Below, in pieces: positions 43,954 to 54,820 of a stretch of DNA of 64,000 bases (position 1 is its first letter; each line of letters begins with the position of its first letter). The DNA is from Thermoleophilaceae bacterium (GTDB lineage Bacteria > Actinomycetota > Thermoleophilia > Solirubrobacterales > Thermoleophilaceae). The translations under genes were made by a program, and so were the position numbers. The stretch covers positions 18,752 to 82,751 of the forward strand of contig DASUWY010000060.1 of NCBI GenBank assembly GCA_036378175.1, in the 5' to 3' direction. The notes under the pieces are model-generated. The model was not told the DNA's origin and ran no database searches. It saw only the letters and a list, made by a program, of their open reading frames with translations.

Positions 43954-46900
43954 CTACTTCTTCGGCATCACACGCACAGTGACGTGCTTGGTGATGTGGT
44001 TGCCGGCCTTGTCCACCGCCACCACCGTGATCCGGAACGTCCGGCCGTGGCGGTGCTTGCGGTCCAGCTTGTAGCGGTGCCGCACCACCCACGCGCCCTT
44101 CGCGCCCGGCTTCACACGCGCGCTGTGGCCGTCGCCGAACTTGACCGTGACGAGCGCGATGCCGCTCTCGTCGGTGGCGACGCCGCGGATCACCGCCTTA
44201 TGCGGCTCGCGGACCCGGCTCACGTGCTTCAGCCGCAGGTGCGGCTTCTTGTGGTCCTTCACCGCCGCGGGCGCGACCGTCACGTTCTTCGTGAGCGTGT
44301 TGGTCACCCCGCCGCCGTCCGTGAGCGTGACGCTCACCGTGGCCGGGCCGGGCGTGGTGGGCACGAACGTGGCGCTCGGTCCGCTCGCGGTGGACGGCGA
44401 GCCCGGCAGCGTCCAGCTGAACGTCACCGCGCTGCCGTCCCACGATGTGCCGGTGGCGGTGTAGCTCGCCGGCTGTCCGACCGTGAGCTGGTCCGGCCCG
44501 CTCAGCGAGCCGGTGGGCCGCGCCGGCAGCTCGAGCCGGTACGCACCGCGGCCGTGAGTGGCCGCGTACAGCACGTGGCCGGACTGCGACAGGGCGAGCC
44601 CGTACACCGCCACGTGCGGCATTCCGCTCGCGGCGTCGGTCCACGCGGTTCCGCCGTGCGGCAGGCGCAGCACGCCGAAGTCGGTGGCCGCGTACAGATC
44701 ACCGGTGGCCTCGTTCTCCACGATGCCGGTGATCGGCTGATCGGGGAGGTTGAAGGACAGGTTCGTCCACGTGGCCTGGTGGGTCGTCGGGTTGTAGATG
44801 ACCTCGAACACGTGCCCGGGCGTGGCCGGCGTGTACGCGCTGTAGCCGGAGTACGAGATCCAGGCGTGGTCGGGGTTGTCCGGATCGATCGCGATGCCGC
44901 TCACGAAGCGGTTCGGGGACGCGCTCACGTCGATGCGCCGGAACGCCACCGAGCCCGGGTCGTCGTCGACGTTCTTCGACACGAACACGCGGCCCGGCTT
45001 CGTGGCAGCCCACATCGTGGAGTTGTCGCCCGGCGCCCGCTCGTCGGCCACCACGTAGCCGCCCTCGCGCGAGTGCCTGAACGCCGGCCCGGTCAGGTCC
45101 GCGCCCAGCGGCTGCCAGTCACCGCACGGCTCGCGGTCCGGGTTTAGCGTCAGCGCGTTGCAGTCGCTGCCGAGTGACGCCTCGGTGCCGCCGTTGTCGT
45201 CCGAGCGCCAGATGTGCTGGAGGCCCGTGAACACGCGGCCCGCCACGTTCGGGTCCGCGATGAACGGCGTGTAGAACGACTGGTTCTCGCCCGAGAGCTG
45301 AAGGACGTCGTAGGTATCGAGCCACTTGGACGGATCGTCCCCGTGGTAGTTCACCTCCGGAGTGGCGCTGAAGTAGTTGTGGTAGCGGATGGTCGGGTTG
45401 GCCTTGTTGAAGCCGGACTGGCCGCCGTCGCCACCCACCGTCTCGAGCCACGCCGGCGACCCGGTGTACGACCAGGTGCCGTTGTCCTGCGTGCCGCCGA
45501 GGAGGCCGTTCATCGGGTCGCCCGGGTTGATCGAGAGCGACTGGAACTGGAGGTCGTTGAGCCCGTCGTTCAGCGGGGTGATCGAGTTCGGCACTCCGCT
45601 CAGGAGCTCCTGGCAGTCCGCCAGGTCGTCCGCGTGCAGCGGCACCGGCGGCGTGCTGCCGTCGTTGGGGTCGTAGTTCCACGTGCGTGCGCTGCACGAC
45701 GCGGACTGGTTGCGCGTGGTGGAGACGTCGATGCGCACCACCCCGCCGTCCGAGCCGATGAAGGCGGTGTTCCCGCTATCCGCGAAGGCGATGGCGTGCA
45801 GGTCGGGGTGGATCCCCGCCTGAACGCCCCACGCCTGGGTGGGATCGCTGAGCACCGCGGTCATGTCCTGCCAGCTCACCGTCGTGTGGGCCGTGCTTGA
45901 CGTGCCGGCTCCGCCATTGGTCGAGCGAATCACCGCCCGGCCGTTCGAGCGCGGCGGCTGGCACGTCGGGCCATCCGCGCAGATCGCCTGGCCGCCGGTG
46001 TCGTACGCCGGCAGCTCGTCGTAGTTCATCGAGCCGCCGAGCCACACGGTGTCGGCGCTCGCTCCGGGCGGGTGCGCCACGAACTCGTCGTAGCCGCACT
46101 GCCCGTTCTGGCAGAAGTAGTTCGCGGCGAAGCCCTTCTCGCCGTTTGTGTCGCTCGACAGCTGGATCCAGCTGGCGCCCGCGTTGTCGAGGCCGCCGCC
46201 GGTGTCGCCGGTGATCGAACCGACGTCGTCGTTGCGCCAGGCCTGCGGGGCCGGCGTGCTGTCGTCGCCGTCGATCGCCCAGTCGTCGGACGCGTCGCCC
46301 ACGTAGGCGCGTGTGGTGCTGCCCAGGTCGACGAGATCGAACTCGGTGCGGTCACCGAACGTGTCCCCCTGAAGCGAGGGATCGGCCTGGCTGAAGTCGT
46401 TCTGGTTCATCGTGTGGAAGACCTGCTCCCACGCAGGGTTGTCGCCGCCCGACTGATCCGCACGCCAGATGCCGTAGCCCTGCACGGCTGCGTACAGCAT
46501 GTTGTGGTCGTTCGGGTCGAGCTCCAGCTTGTTCACACCGCCCTGGAACCAGTCGGCGCCGCTGTCCGGCGGGTTGGGGTTGGCGGGCGTCTTGTCCGTG
46601 AGGTCGGTCTCGTGGACGAAGGTGGTGCCGCCGCCCGTGGACTTGTAGACGCCGAGGTCCGGCGCGTTCGGGGGCGTCATGCGACCGCCGTTCACCGAAG
46701 ACGAGCCGTGGCGCGCGACGTCGGTGCCGATGTAGATCGTGTCCGGGTTCGACGTCGTGTCGACCGCGATCGCGCCGATCGACCGGTTGGTGGCCACGGC
46801 GGCCGAGCCCGGCACGACCGACCACGAGGCGCCGAAGTCCGTGGACTTGAAGAGGCCGAGGCCGGCCTCCGAGTCACCCGAGCCGTTGGGCTCGCCCGAG

Positions 46901-47562
46901 CCGGCGTACAGCGTGTGGCTCGTGGGCTCGTAATACAGCGAGCCGAAGGCGTTGGTTGGGAGGTCAGCCGGCGGGGCGATCCACGTGACGTGCGTGGCGA
47001 GCGCGTCGTTCGTCCGCCAGATGCCACCGCCCGCCGCGGCCACCCACATCTTGCAGTCGCCGGGCGCGCAGGCAGGATCGATCGCGAGTGCCGTCACACG
47101 GCCGGACTCCTGCGTGGCGGGACCCTGGAGGGTGTTCGGATCGAGGAACTGTGAGTCCTGTCCGGCCACGTTCGGCGTCACGGGACCGAGGGCCGTCCAG
47201 CTCTGCGGCGTGACAGCCTTCGAGATCGCGTACGCGCGCTGAGTCTTGAACGCTGCCCGCGGAGCCACGTGCGGCAGCTTGCTGAACGCCTTGCGCTCAC
47301 CGAGCACGCGCGAATCGTCGACGTAGGAGCGCGGATAGGCTCGCTCCGCCACCGCCTCCATCGACGGGCTCTTGTCACGCTCCTCGCGGCCCGCCTCGCC
47401 GCCCTTCTCGCCGGCGACCTTCTCGGCCGCCTTCTTCACGCCGTGCTCGAATTCGTGACGTCCCCCGCCCGAGTGAGTCAGGACCAGAGCAAGCGCGATG
47501 GCGAGCGCCACAAGACCCGCTCCGCCGAGGACCAGAATCCGGCGAACACGACCATGAAGCAT
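43954..47562 (-). CDS. Large exported protein with sortilin-like beta-propellers and a C-terminal PKD domain
   Basis: A 1202-residue protein. A signal anchor is at residues about 9-30 (ILVLGGAGLVALAIALALV), followed by a charged linker. Propeller blades with BNR-like turns (GIWRTNDAL, STDFGASWSVV, GVYKSTGGG, HIWRSDDNGG, GVLRLPHGG) run to about 1010. A PKD/Ig-like domain (TVGQPASYTATGTSWDG, about 1020-1090) and a basic C-terminal domain (about 1095-1202, ATDESGIALVTVKFGDGHS) follow. A strong GGGAGGGAA site precedes ATG 47562. Probably surface-attached or secreted, with a binding or glycan role. Confidence 0.82.
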   Translation of the reverse strand: MLHGRVRRILVLGGAGLVALAIALALVLTHSGGGRHEFEHGVKKAAEKVAGEKGGEAGREERDKSPSMEAVAERAYPRSYVDDSRVLGERKAFSKLPHVAPRAAFKTQRAYAISKAVTPQSWTALGPVTPNVAGQDSQFLDPNTLQGPATQESGRVTALAIDPACAPGDCKMWVAAAGGGIWRTNDALATHVTWIAPPADLPTNAFGSLYYEPTSHTLYAGSGEPNGSGDSEAGLGLFKSTDFGASWSVVPGSAAVATNRSIGAIAVDTTSNPDTIYIGTDVARHGSSSVNGGRMTPPNAPDLGVYKSTGGGTTFVHETDLTDKTPANPNPPDSGADWFQGGVNKLELDPNDHNMLYAAVQGYGIWRADQSGGDNPAWEQVFHTMNQNDFSQADPSLQGDTFGDRTEFDLVDLGSTTRAYVGDASDDWAIDGDDSTPAPQAWRNDDVGSITGDTGGGLDNAGASWIQLSSDTNGEKGFAANYFCQNGQCGYDEFVAHPPGASADTVWLGGSMNYDELPAYDTGGQAICADGPTCQPPRSNGRAVIRSTNGGAGTSSTAHTTVSWQDMTAVLSDPTQAWGVQAGIHPDLHAIAFADSGNTAFIGSDGGVVRIDVSTTRNQSASCSARTWNYDPNDGSTPPVPLHADDLADCQELLSGVPNSITPLNDGLNDLQFQSLSINPGDPMNGLLGGTQDNGTWSYTGSPAWLETVGGDGGQSGFNKANPTIRYHNYFSATPEVNYHGDDPSKWLDTYDVLQLSGENQSFYTPFIADPNVAGRVFTGLQHIWRSDDNGGTEASLGSDCNALTLNPDREPCGDWQPLGADLTGPAFRHSREGGYVVADERAPGDNSTMWAATKPGRVFVSKNVDDDPGSVAFRRIDVSASPNRFVSGIAIDPDNPDHAWISYSGYSAYTPATPGHVFEVIYNPTTHQATWTNLSFNLPDQPITGIVENEATGDLYAATDFGVLRLPHGGTAWTDAASGMPHVAVYGLALSQSGHVLYAATHGRGAYRLELPARPTGSLSGPDQLTVGQPASYTATGTSWDGSAVTFSWTLPGSPSTASGPSATFVPTTPGPATVSVTLTDGGGVTNTLTKNVTVAPAAVKDHKKPHLRLKHVSRVREPHKAVIRGVATDESGIALVTVKFGDGHSARVKPGAKGAWVVRHRYKLDRKHRHGRTFRITVVAVDKAGNHITKHVTVRVMPKK

Positions 47563-47767
47563 GGAATTCCCTCCCGTGATGAGCCCAAAGGCGCGCTATC
47601 CCGCGCCAAAACGGGGCGAATCTTTCCACGGTTGGGGGAATCTGTCGAGTCCAAGAAAGGGAAACGCAACGCGCCAAGCATCAACTCTCCATGCTTTGAC
47701 GAAAATCGCGCGGCGACGCGGACGGCTTTCGCGCCGGGCGCGCGAGGCCGGGCGAAGAGCCGCCCGC

Positions 47768-49711
47768 CTAGCTGAGGAGAGCCTCGAGCTCGTCCGGCTC
47801 GGTGACCGGCCGCCGGCAGGCGAACTGCTGGCACACGTAAGCGGCCGCGCGGCCCTCGACCGAGGTGCGCCCCTCCATCAGCGGAACGCCGTCGGGCTCG
47901 CCTCCGGCCAGGACGATGTGGGGCCGGAACTTCGAGCGCACCACGCGCTCGAGCTCGGTGGTGTCGCCGCCCGCCAGCGCCACCTCCTGGGTCTGCGCGA
48001 GGCGGAAGTCAAGCGCCTGGAGCAGGTGCGCGAACGCCTGCGGATGGCGCGGCGCGAGCTCGTGCAGGAGCTGAAGCACGCCCTCGGCACGGCGCTCGTA
48101 TTCGTGTTCGCCCGTGAGCGCGCCGAGGCGCAGCAGGCCGTAGGCCGCGCTCGAGTTCCCCGCCGGGATCGGGTTGTCCTCGAGGTCCTGGCGGCGCGCC
48201 ACGAGCTGCTCGTGGTCGGATGAGGTCTCGAAGAAGCCGCCACGCTCCTCGTCGGCGAAGCGCTCGATCGTCTGGTCCGCCAGCTCGCGCGCGGCCGCGA
48301 ACCAGCGCGGCTCGAACGTGGACTCGTACAGCGTGAGCAGCGCCTCGAGCAGGTACGCGTGATCCTCGAGGTACGCGTTGAGATGGGCGCGGCCGTCCTT
48401 GAACGTGCGCAGCAGATGGCCGCGGGGGTCGCGCATGGTGTCGAGGATGAACGCAGCGCATCCGCGCGCGGCGTCCACGTAGCGCGGCTCCGCGAGCACC
48501 GCGCCCGCCTCCGCAAGCGCGGAGATCATCAGCGCGTTCCACGCCGTGAGCCGCTTGTCGTCCAGGCCGGGCCACACCCGCTCCGCGCGCACGTCATAGA
48601 GCCGCCGGCGCAGCTCGGGCGCCAGCTCCCCGGCACGCACCGGGATGTTCTTGCCCTCGAAGTTGCCGCGCTCGCTCATCCCGAGTGCCGCGATCGCGGC
48701 GTCGGCGTCTGACCCGAGCGCGTCGCGCACCTCGTCGAGCGTCCAGACGTAGAACTTGCCCTCCACGCCCTCCGAGTCCGCGTCCAGCGCGGAATAGAAG
48801 CCGCCCTCCGGCGCCTGCATCTCGCGCAGCGCCCAGTCGAGCGTCTCGCGGCACACGCGCTCGAACAGCGGCTCGCCGGTGACCTGCCAGCCGTGCAGGT
48901 ACGCGCGTGCGAGCAGTGCGTTGTCGTAGAGCATCTTCTCGAAGTGGGGGACGATCCAGTGCGCGTCCACGGAGTAGCGGGCGAACCCGCCGCCGATCTG
49001 GTCGTACATCCCACCGCCCGCCATGGCGAACAGCGTCTTGGAGCTCATGTCGGTCTCGCCACGGCGAAGCAGGAACTCGATCGCGGAGGCGGGCGGGAAC
49101 TTCGGCGCGCCGCCGAAGCCGCCGTTCGCCGGATCGAACGAGCCGCGAAGCGTGTCAAGCGCGCGGTCGAGCAGCCCCGGGTCGAGCTCCTCCTCGGACG
49201 GCTTGAGCAGCGCCCCTCCGCTCAGCCGCTGCACGATCCGTTCGGACGCTTCCTCGATCTCAGCGCGGCGCGTGCGCCACGCCTCGTCGATGGCCATCAG
49301 CACCTGGCGCCAAGCCGGCATCCCGTGGCGCGGCTCCGGCGGGAAGTAGGTGCCCGCGTAGAACGGCACCTGGTCAGGCGTGAGAAACACGTTGAGCGGC
49401 CAGCCGCCCTGCCCGGTCATCGCCTGGCAGGCCTCCATGTAGATCGCGTCCACGTCGGGCCGCTCCTCGCGGTCCACCTTGATGCACACGAAGCGCTCGT
49501 TCATCTCGGCCGCCGTCTGCTCGTCCTCGAAGGACTCGTGCTCCATCACGTGGCACCAGTGGCAGGCCGAGTACCCGATGGACACGAGGATCGGCTTGTC
49601 CTCCGCGCGCGCCCGGGCGAGCGCCTCCTCGCCCCACGGGTACCAGTCCACCGGATTGTCCTGGTGCTGGAGGAGGTAGGGAGAAGTCTCTTGCGCTAGG
49701 CGGTTCGCCAT
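47768..49711 (-). CDS. YyaL/DUF255-type thioredoxin-fold protein with a six-hairpin glycosidase-like domain
   Basis: A 647-residue protein. The N-terminal DUF255 thioredoxin-like domain (residues 1-160) carries the CHWC redox motif at Cys50-Cys53 ([17 protein letters not shown]) and [11 protein letters not shown]. The rest is an (alpha/alpha)6-type barrel as in N-acylglucosamine epimerases. Known relatives are called spermatogenesis-associated protein 20-like or YyaL; biochemical function is not settled. ATG at 49711 gives the conserved [16 protein letters not shown] start. The divergent SARP-type regulator gene starts 58 bp away. Confidence 0.9.
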   Translation of the reverse strand: MANRLAQETSPYLLQHQDNPVDWYPWGEEALARARAEDKPILVSIGYSACHWCHVMEHESFEDEQTAAEMNERFVCIKVDREERPDVDAIYMEACQAMTGQGGWPLNVFLTPDQVPFYAGTYFPPEPRHGMPAWRQVLMAIDEAWRTRRAEIEEASERIVQRLSGGALLKPSEEELDPGLLDRALDTLRGSFDPANGGFGGAPKFPPASAIEFLLRRGETDMSSKTLFAMAGGGMYDQIGGGFARYSVDAHWIVPHFEKMLYDNALLARAYLHGWQVTGEPLFERVCRETLDWALREMQAPEGGFYSALDADSEGVEGKFYVWTLDEVRDALGSDADAAIAALGMSERGNFEGKNIPVRAGELAPELRRRLYDVRAERVWPGLDDKRLTAWNALMISALAEAGAVLAEPRYVDAARGCAAFILDTMRDPRGHLLRTFKDGRAHLNAYLEDHAYLLEALLTLYESTFEPRWFAAARELADQTIERFADEERGGFFETSSDHEQLVARRQDLEDNPIPAGNSSAAYGLLRLGALTGEHEYERRAEGVLQLLHELAPRHPQAFAHLLQALDFRLAQTQEVALAGGDTTELERVVRSKFRPHIVLAGGEPDGVPLMEGRTSVEGRAAAYVCQQFACRRPVTEPDELEALLS

Positions 49712-49769
49712 TCCGAAAAAGAGGCTACCCGGGGCACGCGTTCGTACAGATAATGGGGCCGAGAGCCCT

Positions 49770-52700
49770 ATGGACCGCATCCCTCGCCCCGCCGTGGCGG
49801 CACGCCTGGCCCGAGCCCTGGATGAGGGTCACGTGCTGCTCGTGGCCGGCGCCGGGTTCGGAAAGACGATGGCGCTCGAGGACGCCCTCGATCTGCGCGG
49901 TGGCGCGCAGGCGTGGGTGCGTTGCTCGGAGCTCGACCGCGACCCCGGCCGGCTGCTCGCGGATCTCGTGCGGGCGCTCGCGAGCGCGGTGCCCGGTGCC
50001 GCCGACGTGCTCGGGGAGCGGCTCGCGCACGCGCCCCTGCAGGTCGACTCCGCGCTGGCCTCCCGCGAGCTGGCACGGGAGCTCGAGCGCCTGCTCGTGG
50101 ACCCGCTCACGATCGTGATCGACGACGGCGAGCAACTCGCCGACGCTCCTGACGCCGCCGCCATCGTCCGCGACCTGCTGGCCAGCGCGGCACCCGCCCT
50201 GCGCGTGGCGGTGGCCTCGCGCGTGCTGCTGCCACTGCGACTGTCGAAGCTGCGCGCAAGCGGGCGCCTCGCGCAGCTCGGCGCGGCCGACCTCGCCTTC
50301 AGCCCGGACGAGTGCGCGGAGCTGTACCGGGCCGCCACGGGTCTCGAGCCGAGCGGCGGCGAGCTGGACGCCCTCTGGTCGGCCACCGAGGGATGGCCGC
50401 TCGGCGTCGCGCTCTCCGCGGCTTCCGGCGGAGCGCCGGCGCCCGAGCCACGCGGCTCCACCGCACTCGCGGCGTTCATCGAGGAGGAGCTGCTCGGGCC
50501 GCTGGGAGCCGAGCTGCGCACGGCGCTGCTCGAGTCGAGCCTGGCGCCGGACCTCGACTCCGGCACATTGTTCGCCCTCGGCCTTCCCGCCACGCTGCTC
50601 GACGACGCCGGCCGCCACGGCGTGCCGCTCCGCAACATGGACTCCGGCGCCCGGCTGGCGTACCACCCGCTGGTGCGCGACCTGCTGCGCGAGCGGCTGG
50701 CCGATGAGTGTTCGCCAGAGCGCATGCGCGAACTGCACGCATCGCTGGCCCAGGTGCTCGAGCAGTCGGGCCGCGGCCCCGAGGCGGTGGAGCACTGGCT
50801 GGCCGCGGGCAACTCCGAGCGGGCTGCGGAGGCAGTGGTGCGTGAGGGGCGGGTGATCTTCCGCAGCTCCCCCGCCACCGTGGCCGCCTGGCTCGAGGCG
50901 CTCCCACACGAGATGCGCGGGGCGCCCGACCTGCGCAACATCGAAGGGCGGCTCGCCGCCGGGGAGGGCGAGCTCGAACGGTCGGTGGGCCCGCTCACGG
51001 ATGCGATCGCCGGCTACGCCGAGCGCGGCGACACCGAGCGCGAGTGGCGGATGCGCGTGCTGCTCTCCGACGTGCTCGCCCAGATCGAGGACTACGACAG
51101 GTCCGCGGGGCTGGCCGAAGGCTTCGAGGAGGCGAACGCGTTCGGCGCCCCGATGACCGCCGTGTCGGTTGCGTGCAATCACGCGCGCGCCTCGCGTTTC
51201 CACGAGGCCACCAGGCTGTTCGAGCGTGCGATGGCGCATCCGCTCGGCGCGCCGCTGGTAACCCTGGCGGCGGGCTTCCAGGGCGTGTTCCTCGACTTCC
51301 CTCAATCGAAGCTCGACGGCGCGCTGAGGGGAGTGCGGGAGGCGGTGGGCGCGCTCGAGCGCTTCGACCCGTCCAATCGGCTTTCCCTCTTCCTCGGCTA
51401 CGGCGCGCTGATCCACGACGAGCGCGGCGAGGACGAGGCCGCCGTGGAGATGGCCGAGCGGATGCAGCGGCTCACGGAGCGGTCGTGGATGGGCAGCTAC
51501 GTGAGCGGTCTCGCGCACACCTTCAAGGCGGGGATGCACGCCAGGCACGGCCGCATCGCGGAGGCGGAGTTGGAGCTCAGCCGCGTGCGCCCGTTAGTGC
51601 GTAACTGGAGGGCGGAGAACTACGTGGCGCGTGCGGCGCTCGCCGGCGGGCGCGGCGACCACGAGGCGGCTTCCGCGGCGGCGGCCGCCGCCATCGAGCA
51701 CGGCGCGCTTCGCACGTGGCTGGGCAGGGCGCGTCTCATCCCGATGCTCGTGCCCGTGCTGGTGGACGCAGGTCAGCCGACGTGGGCGCGCGAGCTCCTG
51801 GACGATGGTCTGCGGGCGTGCCCCGCCGAATGCCGCGCACCGCGTCTCTATGCCCAGCGCGCCTGGCTGCGTCGCAACGAGGGCGATGACCCGGGCGCGC
51901 TCGACGATCTCGCCACGGCGTGGCACGAGGCCGGCCCTGAGACCCAGCACCTCGTCCGGCGCGAGTGGCGCTGGCTCGAGCCGCTTCTGTGGACGGCGCT
52001 CGAGCAGGGCATGCTGCCGCCCGACGAGGTGATCGCTTCCATCGAAGGCGCGATGCCCGGCGGCGCGGCGCTGCTCGCGTTCACCCGCCATCCGGTGGCG
52101 GACGTGCGCCGCGCGGCGCTCGTGTCCGCGGTGGCATCCGGCCATCCGGAGGCGCCGCGGCTGGTCGGCGAGCTCGAGCACGACGAGGACGAGGCCGTGG
52201 CCTCGGTCGCGCGGACCTCGGGACGCCGCCTGGCCAGCCGACCGCCGCGCCTGGTGTTCACGCTGCTCGGCGGCTTCGGCCTGCGGCGCGGGGCGTTCAC
52301 GGTCGACGACGACGCGTGGGAGCGCCGCGTGGCTCAGCGCCTCGTGCGCCTGCTGCTCGTGCGCCGCGACGCTCCAGTGCCGGAGGACGTGCTGTTCGAG
52401 GCGTTCTGGCCGGACAAGCCGGCCGACGCTGCGCGCCGCGGACTGCAGGTGGCCGTGTCGAGCGCGCGCGCCGTGCTCGACCCGCCGGGCGTAGAGCGAA
52501 CGGCGATCGAGGCCGCCGAGCGCTCGTACCGGCTGCGGCTGCGGCCGGGCGACTCGGTGGATGCCGACGACTTCGAGCACGCCGCCACCGCGGCGCTCGC
52601 CGCGAGCGGCTCCGATCGGATCCCGCTGCTCGAGGTGGCGAGTGCGCGCTGGGGAGGCGAGCCCCTACCGGAGGACCGCTACGAGGACTGGGCGATCGCA

Positions 52701-53000
52701 TGGCGCGAGCGCCTGCTCGACCTCTACGGACAGGTGCTCGGTGCCCTGGCCGACGGCCACGCCGCCTCCGGCGAGTACGGGCGCGCCATCGACGCGAGCC
52801 GCCGCGCAGTGGAGGTGGACCCGCTCGACGAGGCCGCCCACCGCCGCCTCATGCTCTTCTACGCCCGCTCCGGCCGCCGCGGGCACGCGCTACGGCAGTT
52901 CCTCGCCTGCCGCCGCGCGCTCGTGGATGGCCTGGGCGTGGAGCCCGCCGAGGAGACTTCCGCTCTGCAGCGCCTGATCCTGGCCGGCGAAGCCGTGTGA
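49770..53000 (+). CDS. Large MalT-like / SARP-type transcriptional activator
   Basis: A 1076-residue regulator. The N-terminal NTPase has Walker A AGAGFGKT (26-33) and a Walker-B-like [10 protein letters not shown], as in MalT/LuxR STAND proteins. A long helical repeat (TPR-like) middle runs to about 820. The C-terminus combines an OmpR-type winged helix ([35 protein letters not shown]) and a bacterial transcriptional activation (BTAD) domain ([30 protein letters not shown]). This order, NTPase first and SARP domain last, differs from classic SARPs where the DNA-binding domain is N-terminal. No target cluster is obvious. Confidence 0.88.
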   Translation: MDRIPRPAVAARLARALDEGHVLLVAGAGFGKTMALEDALDLRGGAQAWVRCSELDRDPGRLLADLVRALASAVPGAADVLGERLAHAPLQVDSALASRELARELERLLVDPLTIVIDDGEQLADAPDAAAIVRDLLASAAPALRVAVASRVLLPLRLSKLRASGRLAQLGAADLAFSPDECAELYRAATGLEPSGGELDALWSATEGWPLGVALSAASGGAPAPEPRGSTALAAFIEEELLGPLGAELRTALLESSLAPDLDSGTLFALGLPATLLDDAGRHGVPLRNMDSGARLAYHPLVRDLLRERLADECSPERMRELHASLAQVLEQSGRGPEAVEHWLAAGNSERAAEAVVREGRVIFRSSPATVAAWLEALPHEMRGAPDLRNIEGRLAAGEGELERSVGPLTDAIAGYAERGDTEREWRMRVLLSDVLAQIEDYDRSAGLAEGFEEANAFGAPMTAVSVACNHARASRFHEATRLFERAMAHPLGAPLVTLAAGFQGVFLDFPQSKLDGALRGVREAVGALERFDPSNRLSLFLGYGALIHDERGEDEAAVEMAERMQRLTERSWMGSYVSGLAHTFKAGMHARHGRIAEAELELSRVRPLVRNWRAENYVARAALAGGRGDHEAASAAAAAAIEHGALRTWLGRARLIPMLVPVLVDAGQPTWARELLDDGLRACPAECRAPRLYAQRAWLRRNEGDDPGALDDLATAWHEAGPETQHLVRREWRWLEPLLWTALEQGMLPPDEVIASIEGAMPGGAALLAFTRHPVADVRRAALVSAVASGHPEAPRLVGELEHDEDEAVASVARTSGRRLASRPPRLVFTLLGGFGLRRGAFTVDDDAWERRVAQRLVRLLLVRRDAPVPEDVLFEAFWPDKPADAARRGLQVAVSSARAVLDPPGVERTAIEAAERSYRLRLRPGDSVDADDFEHAATAALAASGSDRIPLLEVASARWGGEPLPEDRYEDWAIAWRERLLDLYGQVLGALADGHAASGEYGRAIDASRRAVEVDPLDEAAHRRLMLFYARSGRRGHALRQFLACRRALVDGLGVEPAEETSALQRLILAGEAV

Positions 53001-53035
53001 GCGCCGCGTGAGCGGCCGCGCTTAGGTTCCGCCGC

Positions 53036-53221
53036 ATGGGCATCCGGACCTTCGTTGTGCGAGTGAGCGAGACCGAGCCCCGCGTGATCGTGGAGGACGT
53101 GCGCAGCCGCGAGCGTGTGGTGGCGGCGGACCTCAGCGCGGTGGCGGAGGCGATCGCCCGGCTGCTCGCGAGCCAGAAGACCGAGCGGCCTAGCCCTCCC
53201 CGCGCAGCACCGCCCGCCTGA
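53036..53221 (+). CDS. Small protein of unknown function
   Basis: A 61-residue protein (MGIRTFVVRVSETEPRVIVE, AVAEAIARLLASQ) with a proline-rich tail. It looks like a small beta-alpha regulatory fragment, but I recognise no family. TAGGTT ends 7 bp before the ATG, the exact spacing of a leaderless message. Its tail overlaps the convergent acyl-CoA synthetase end by 32 bp, so the last ten residues may not be selected. Confidence 0.6.
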   Translation: MGIRTFVVRVSETEPRVIVEDVRSRERVVAADLSAVAEAIARLLASQKTERPSPPRAAPPA

Positions 53222-54608
53222 TCTTGCCGCTCGCGGTCTTCGGAAGCTCGTTCGCGAACTCGACGATGCGGGGGTACTTGTAGGGCGCAGTCTCGCCCTT
53301 CACGTGGTCCTGGAGCTCGCGCGCCAGCTCGTCCGTGCCTTCGTGGCCCTCGCGAAGCACGACGATGGCGCGGACCACCGCGCCGCGCTCCTCGTCCGGG
53401 GCCGCCACCGCCGCCGCCTCCGCCACGGCGGGATGAGAGACGAGCGCGGACTCCACCTCGAACGGGCCGATCCGGTAGCCCGCGGAGATGATCACGTCGT
53501 CCGAGCGGCCCTCGAACCACAGGTAGCCGTCCTCGTCCTCGCGCACGCGGTCGCCGGTGCGCCACACGTCGTCCGGCCCGTCGATGAAGAAGGTGGGGAC
53601 CGTCTTCGGGTCGGCGCACAGCTCGCCGTCCTCGATCCAGAGGCGGAAGCCCGGCAGCGGCCTGCCCATCGACCCCGGGCGCACCGGCGGCCCGATCGGC
53701 ATGCCCGTGAGAGCGCCGGTCTCTGTCTGGCCGTAGCCGTCGTGGATCTCGACCTTCACCGTCTCCGCCCAGAGCCGGACGATCTCCGGGTTGAGCGGCT
53801 CGCCGGCGGCCACGGCGTGCCTCAGGGTGGGCAGCTCGCGCAGCTCCGTGCGCTTGGCGATCGTGCGGTACTCGGTCGGCGCCATGCAGAGCACGTTCAC
53901 GCCCTCGCGCTCCACGGTGGCCAGGCGCTCCTCCGGATCGAAGCGGGCATCCTGCAACAGCGCCGTGGCGCCGCGCACCCACGGCGCGATGAACACGTTG
54001 CGCGCGGACTTCGACCACCCGCTCGCCGCGGTGCACCAGCAGAGGTCGCCCTCGCGAGCGCCGAACCAGTGCTCCGCCTGCACGCGCTGGCCCGGTATGT
54101 AACGCTGGCCGTGGCGAATCGGCTTCGGCTCGCCGGCGGTGCCGGAGGTGAACGTGATCAGCGCGGGATCGGTGGGGGAGAGGTCCACGGCTGGAAACGG
54201 GTCGCTGGCGAACAGCCGGTCGTCCGGAATCACGAGCAGCTCGCCGTCGAAGCCGGTGGCCTCCACCGCCTCGAGGTCGCGCTCGTCCACCACCACCACA
54301 CGCGGATCCACCCGCTCCATCCGCTCGCGCAGGTCCTTCGGCCGCAACTGTTCCGTGCAGGGCAGAGCAACGGCGCCCATGCGGAAGCACGCGACGATCG
54401 CGTACACCCACTCCGGCCGGTTGCCCACGAGCGTCATCACCACGTCGCCGCGGGCCACGCCACGCGCCGCCAGCGTGCCGGCCAGCCGGGCGGACCGATC
54501 GGCCACTTCGCCGAAGGAGATTTCGCTACGGGAGCCGTCTCTCGCCAGCGCGATCAGCGCCACGCGATCGTGCGGAGCCTTCTCCACGACGTCCAGTGCG
54601 AAGTTCAT
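53190..54608 (-). CDS. Medium-chain acyl-CoA synthetase-like AMP-dependent ligase
   Basis: A roughly 472-residue ANL-superfamily enzyme that activates a carboxylic acid to its CoA thioester through an acyl-AMP. Motifs: phosphate-binding FTSGTAGEPKP, GWSKSARNVFIAPW, AAGEPLNPE, DGYGQTETG, DVWRTGDRVREDEDG and the C-terminal Lys of PKTASGKIRR. ATG at 54608 gives the conserved MNFALDVVEKAP start; an ATG at 54665 is possible. Chain-length preference is not predictable. It faces the c-di-AMP riboswitch, whose promoter must lie in the intervening bases. Confidence 0.88.
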   Translation of the reverse strand: MNFALDVVEKAPHDRVALIALARDGSRSEISFGEVADRSARLAGTLAARGVARGDVVMTLVGNRPEWVYAIVACFRMGAVALPCTEQLRPKDLRERMERVDPRVVVVDERDLEAVEATGFDGELLVIPDDRLFASDPFPAVDLSPTDPALITFTSGTAGEPKPIRHGQRYIPGQRVQAEHWFGAREGDLCWCTAASGWSKSARNVFIAPWVRGATALLQDARFDPEERLATVEREGVNVLCMAPTEYRTIAKRTELRELPTLRHAVAAGEPLNPEIVRLWAETVKVEIHDGYGQTETGALTGMPIGPPVRPGSMGRPLPGFRLWIEDGELCADPKTVPTFFIDGPDDVWRTGDRVREDEDGYLWFEGRSDDVIISAGYRIGPFEVESALVSHPAVAEAAAVAAPDEERGAVVRAIVVLREGHEGTDELARELQDHVKGETAPYKYPRIVEFANELPKTASGKIRRAVLRGEG

Positions 54609-54682
54609 CAGCGCGGAATCGTAAGCGGCAGGAACGCGCCCAGAACTGACGAACGCATTCCGCATGACGATGTTGTAGAGTG

Positions 54683-54812
54683 CCCGCCACGCCGAACCCG
54701 CGTGAGCGGGACCGGGGAACCAAGTTTTGGGGCGAACCTCACCTCCAGGGGGGAGGCGAGGCGCGCAAGCTCTTTCAGCGCGAGCCCGTCAGCTAACCCG
54801 GCAGGCGTACGA
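54683..54812 (+). promoter_or_regulatory. Cyclic di-AMP riboswitch (ydaO/yuaA class)
   Basis: The leader carries the class hallmarks: CGCCGAACCC near 54690, CCGGGGAACCAAG and TTTTGGGGCGAACCTC near 54712-54740, and the highly conserved 3' part CGAGCCCGTCAGCTAACC followed by CGGCAGGCGT (54781-54809). It lies directly before a TTG-started NlpC/P60 gene. In Actinobacteria this riboswitch commonly controls cell-wall hydrolases, usually switching expression off when c-di-AMP is high. Ends are approximate. Confidence 0.92.
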
Positions 54813-54820
54813 AAGAGAAC

